A stretch of DNA of 64,000 bases. It comes from Bdellovibrionaceae bacterium UBA2339. GTDB taxonomy: Bacteria > Bdellovibrionota > Bdellovibrionia > Bdellovibrionales > JAMPXM01. Of the stretch, positions 61,699 through 64,000 are shown in pieces; positions within the stretch are counted from its first letter, which is position 1, and each line of letters starts with the position of its first letter. The position numbers and the translations under genes are program-made. Under the pieces are notes generated by a model. It did not search any database. It was not told the DNA's origin and was given only the letters and a program-made list of their open reading frames with translations. The DNA lies in NCBI GenBank assembly GCA_002344785.1, contig DDUL01000028.1, positions 78,838 to 142,837 of the forward strand, written 5' to 3'.

Positions 61699-62769
61699 AT
61701 GTCATTTTCCGATTCCTCCAGTTCTGCGGGTCATGCTGTAGGCAAGTCCGTAGCCCAACCTTTAGATCTGTCTGCGGACGGGGGCCTAGCGGCGGCGCCG
61801 GGAGGGTGTGCGACGCCAGCCTCGAATTCAGCGACCTCGGGCCAATCGGCATCGTCGAGTGCCACCGCTACGGGTCCCAAGCCTTCTTGGCTCAAAGTCC
61901 GCGCTCCGGGCGGCGAAAACTACGTTCGAATTCGCGAAATGTTGGGTGAGCTGAAACTTGCGACCGTGTGCCAAGAGGCGCGCTGCCCGAACATTGGCGA
62001 ATGCTGGAATGGCGGCACGGCCACATTCATGTTGATGGGAGAAGTCTGCACGCGAGGTTGTCGCTTCTGCGCTGTGAAGACTGGCAATCCGCGCGGTCGC
62101 ATCGACAACGACGAGCCCGAGAAGGTGGGCTACGCGATTTCGAAAATGGGTCTGGAATATGTGGTGATCACGTCTGTGGATCGCGACGATCTTCCGGACC
62201 AGGGAGCGGGTCACTTTGCGCGCACGATTCGCACGATTCGCGCGGGCGATCCGCATTTGATCATCGAAGTTTTGACACCGGACTTTCGCGGACAACGCGA
62301 GTTGATTCAGCAGATCGTCGAGGCCAAGCCGCATGTTTTCGCGCAGAACATAGAAACCGTAGAGCGCCTCACGCGACGGGTGCGTGATCCGCGCGCGGGT
62401 TATCGGCAGACCTTGGGTGTGTTGCAGACGGTGAAGGAAATTGATCCGACGCGCTTTACGAAGTCGTCGATCATGTTGGGCTTGGGCGAGACCGACGATG
62501 AAGTCGTGCAAACGCTGCGTGATTTGCGTTCTGTCGGTTGTGACGTGGTGACCTTCGGTCAGTATTTGCAGCCGACCAAGCGGCATCTGAAAGTGGAAGC
62601 TTATGTGACGCCGGAGAAGTTCGCTCACTGGGAAGGCGTGGCGCGTGAGCTGGGATTTTTGTATGTGGCGAGCGGACCCTTAGTGCGAAGTTCATATCGC
62701 GCGGGTGAGTTCTTCATGAAGGGTATGATTGAAAAGGGCCTATCGCCCGAACAGGTTCGACGAAACTAA
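61699..62769 (+). CDS. lipA: Lipoyl synthase
   Basis: Radical-SAM enzyme that inserts two sulfurs into octanoyl groups on E2 proteins. 356 residues. The auxiliary cluster Cys lie in CQEARCPNIGECW, the radical-SAM cluster in CTRGCRFC, and the terminal RSSYRAGEF Ser ligand motif is intact. The first 60 residues are an unusual Ser/Ala/Thr/Gly-rich extension with no internal Met start before the conserved core (KPSWLKVRAPGG). It lies 18 bases before the E2 gene, whose lipoyl domain it would modify. No lipB in the window. Confidence 0.95.
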   Translation: MSFSDSSSSAGHAVGKSVAQPLDLSADGGLAAAPGGCATPASNSATSGQSASSSATATGPKPSWLKVRAPGGENYVRIREMLGELKLATVCQEARCPNIGECWNGGTATFMLMGEVCTRGCRFCAVKTGNPRGRIDNDEPEKVGYAISKMGLEYVVITSVDRDDLPDQGAGHFARTIRTIRAGDPHLIIEVLTPDFRGQRELIQQIVEAKPHVFAQNIETVERLTRRVRDPRAGYRQTLGVLQTVKEIDPTRFTKSSIMLGLGETDDEVVQTLRDLRSVGCDVVTFGQYLQPTKRHLKVEAYVTPEKFAHWEGVARELGFLYVASGPLVRSSYRAGEFFMKGMIEKGLSPEQVRRN

Positions 62770-62787
62770 TTTCACAGGGGAGACGTC

Positions 62788-64000
62788 ATGGCGACAAAGA
62801 ATGTGCAGCTGCCTGAACTCGGTGAGGGCGTGACGGAAGGTGAACTCGTCAAATGGTTGGTCAAAGTCGGCGATCAAGTGAAGCCGGATCAGGCCGTCGC
62901 GGAAATGATGACGGACAAGGCGACTGTGGAAGTGCCATCGCCCTTTGGTGGTGTTGTTAAAGAAATTCTCAAGAAAGAAGGCGATGTCGTCGAGGTCGGC
63001 ATGGCGATGTTGAGTTTGGAAACGGATGCTTCGGCGGGCGCTTCAGCTCCTGCGGCCAGCGCGCCCAAGTCGGCATCAGCGCCAGCCCAGGCTCCTGCAG
63101 CGATGATGGCAGCACCGGCGACCTCCGCGAAGGCTCCGGCTTCTGTTGCGGCGGCATCGGCCTCAGGTCTTGATGTGGTTCCTCCGGCGATGGATGCGAA
63201 GGTGTTGGCGACTCCCGCCACACGCCGCATGGCTCGTGAAATGGGTGTGAACTTGAATCAAGTTCGCGGCACAGGCTTGGCGGGTCGCGTGACTCGTGAA
63301 GATGTGCTGACCGCGCAGGGTGGTGCGGGTGCGGTTGCAGCGGGTTCGCCGATGGTGGCGAAAGCTTCCATTCCGCGTCCTGCCTATCAAGGACCGGCGG
63401 GTGCGGTTGAAGAGCGCGTGGCGCTCAAGGGCATTCGCAAGAAGATCGCCGAGAACATGCAGATGGCCAAGCATGTGGTGCCGCACTTCACTTTGATGGA
63501 TGAGGCGAACGTCACGGCCCTCGTGGCGATGCGTGAAGAGTTGAAAGCTGCGGGCGAAAAGGCCGGCACGAAGATCACGTACTTGCCCTTTGTGATGAAG
63601 GCGCTGATGGCGACGATTCGCGAATTCCCGATGTTCAACGCATCGATTGACGATGCGGCTCAGGAGATCGTTTACAAAAAGTATTTCAATCTTGGCTTCG
63701 CCGCCGACACGCCCAATGGATTGCTCGTGCCAGTGATCAAGCACGCGGACCAAAAAACTGTGCTGGAGCTTTCGCGCGAAATCATCGATTTGGCCAAGCG
63801 CGCACGCGACGGCAAGCTGGCGCTAGATGAAATGAAGGGTGCGACGATCACCATCACCAACATCGGTTCAGTGGGCGGTCAGTACGCAACTCCGATCATC
63901 AATCACCCTGAGGTGGCGATCTTGGGCATGTACAAGATCCAAGAAAAGCCCGTGATCAAACGCGACGCTTCGGGCGCGATGAGCTTGGATTCGATCAAGA
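62788..64000 (+). CDS. 2-oxoacid dehydrogenase E2 acyltransferase (partial, cut by window end)
   Basis: 404 codons are visible; the gene runs off the right edge. AGGGGAGA precedes the ATG. Domains in order: a lipoyl domain (about 1-78) with the lipoylated Lys in MTDKATVEVPSP; an Ala/Pro-rich hinge; a peripheral E3/E1-binding domain (about 136-172, TPATRRMAREMGVN...GRVTREDV); a second hinge; and the catalytic domain (from about 210, KGIRKKIAENM). The lipoyl domain looks closer to the branched-chain type than to AceF, so the complex could be for pyruvate or branched-chain oxoacids. The single-lipoyl layout and the lipA neighbour argue for the main complex. The C-terminal HxxxDG site is beyond the window. 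Confidence 0.92.
   Translation, partial: MATKNVQLPELGEGVTEGELVKWLVKVGDQVKPDQAVAEMMTDKATVEVPSPFGGVVKEILKKEGDVVEVGMAMLSLETDASAGASAPAASAPKSASAPAQAPAAMMAAPATSAKAPASVAAASASGLDVVPPAMDAKVLATPATRRMAREMGVNLNQVRGTGLAGRVTREDVLTAQGGAGAVAAGSPMVAKASIPRPAYQGPAGAVEERVALKGIRKKIAENMQMAKHVVPHFTLMDEANVTALVAMREELKAAGEKAGTKITYLPFVMKALMATIREFPMFNASIDDAAQEIVYKKYFNLGFAADTPNGLLVPVIKHADQKTVLELSREIIDLAKRARDGKLALDEMKGATITITNIGSVGGQYATPIINHPEVAILGMYKIQEKPVIKRDASGAMSLDSIK

Overview
The window reads as a chromosome segment of a moderately G+C-rich Gram-negative bacterium. Genes are packed tightly on both strands with many 1-4 base start/stop overlaps. Lipoproteins with a lipobox, outer-membrane barrels, a TonB-type protein and LytM-type envelope proteins point to a double membrane. 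Two oligopeptide importers, an M1 peptidase, a gamma-glutamyltransferase and a secreted HExxH protein suggest a peptide-consuming lifestyle. My best guess is Bdellovibrionota or another former deltaproteobacterial lineage; this is inference from gene content, not a database match. I see no rRNA, tRNA, CRISPR array, insertion sequence or prophage.

Layout. 0.1-4.4 kb: exonuclease III, FxsA, an SH3 protein, a DksA-like protein without a complete zinc finger, a CxxCxxCC protein and an agmatinase-family enzyme. 4.7-11.4 kb: a peptide-uptake operon (binding protein, YejB- and YejE-type permeases, M1-like peptidase, lipoprotein) with no ATPase. 11.4-17.2 kb (minus): purT, a DUF1653 protein, speA and leuS. 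17.4-24.1 kb: a PleD-like diguanylate cyclase, a CDF exporter, a small lipoprotein, a DUF486 protein, ggt, trmB and an unknown lipoprotein. 24.4-26.0 kb: two overlapping secreted genes, the second resembling polymorphic-toxin tips. 26.0-28.6 kb: an SDR, a ferredoxin, trxB and an orphan response regulator. 28.6-35.6 kb (minus): a full opp operon oppABCDF plus a membrane protein. 35.8-39.4 kb (minus): aceE-like E1 and gph. 39.6-43.5 kb: TonB-like, PP2C, LytM peptidase and a membrane protein. 43.5-47.9 kb (minus): a barrel-cupredoxin-adenylate cyclase operon followed by a lipoprotein with an internal duplication. 48.0-52.7 kb (minus): rpsI, rplM, truA and an unusual CFI-box/outer-membrane-barrel fusion. 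52.9-55.2 kb (plus): a secreted metallopeptidase-like protein and a companion. 55.2-57.9 kb (minus): dolichol-kinase-like, pssA and asd. 58.1-60.5 kb: three envelope hypotheticals. 60.7-64 kb: a thioredoxin-fold lipoprotein, lipA and a 2-oxoacid dehydrogenase E2 cut by the window end.

How the genes work together. SpeA and the agmatinase-family enzyme could form the arginine-agmatine-putrescine route. E1 (39 kb), LipA and E2 (62-64 kb) supply an oxoacid dehydrogenase complex from two loci. The Yej-type importer lacks its own ATPase and might borrow OppDF. DgkA/Sec59-type kinase and PssA sit together for phospholipid metabolism.

Most interesting signals: an exact inverted repeat TCTCA-N3-TGAGA found three times, always between genes (2.1, 24.2 and 44.4 kb), which marks a possible small regulon including the toxin-like cassette; the barrel-cupredoxin-cyclase operon; and the CFI-box/barrel fusion. 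Several starts were moved to GTG, TTG or even CTG because a strong Shine-Dalgarno sequence sits in front of them.
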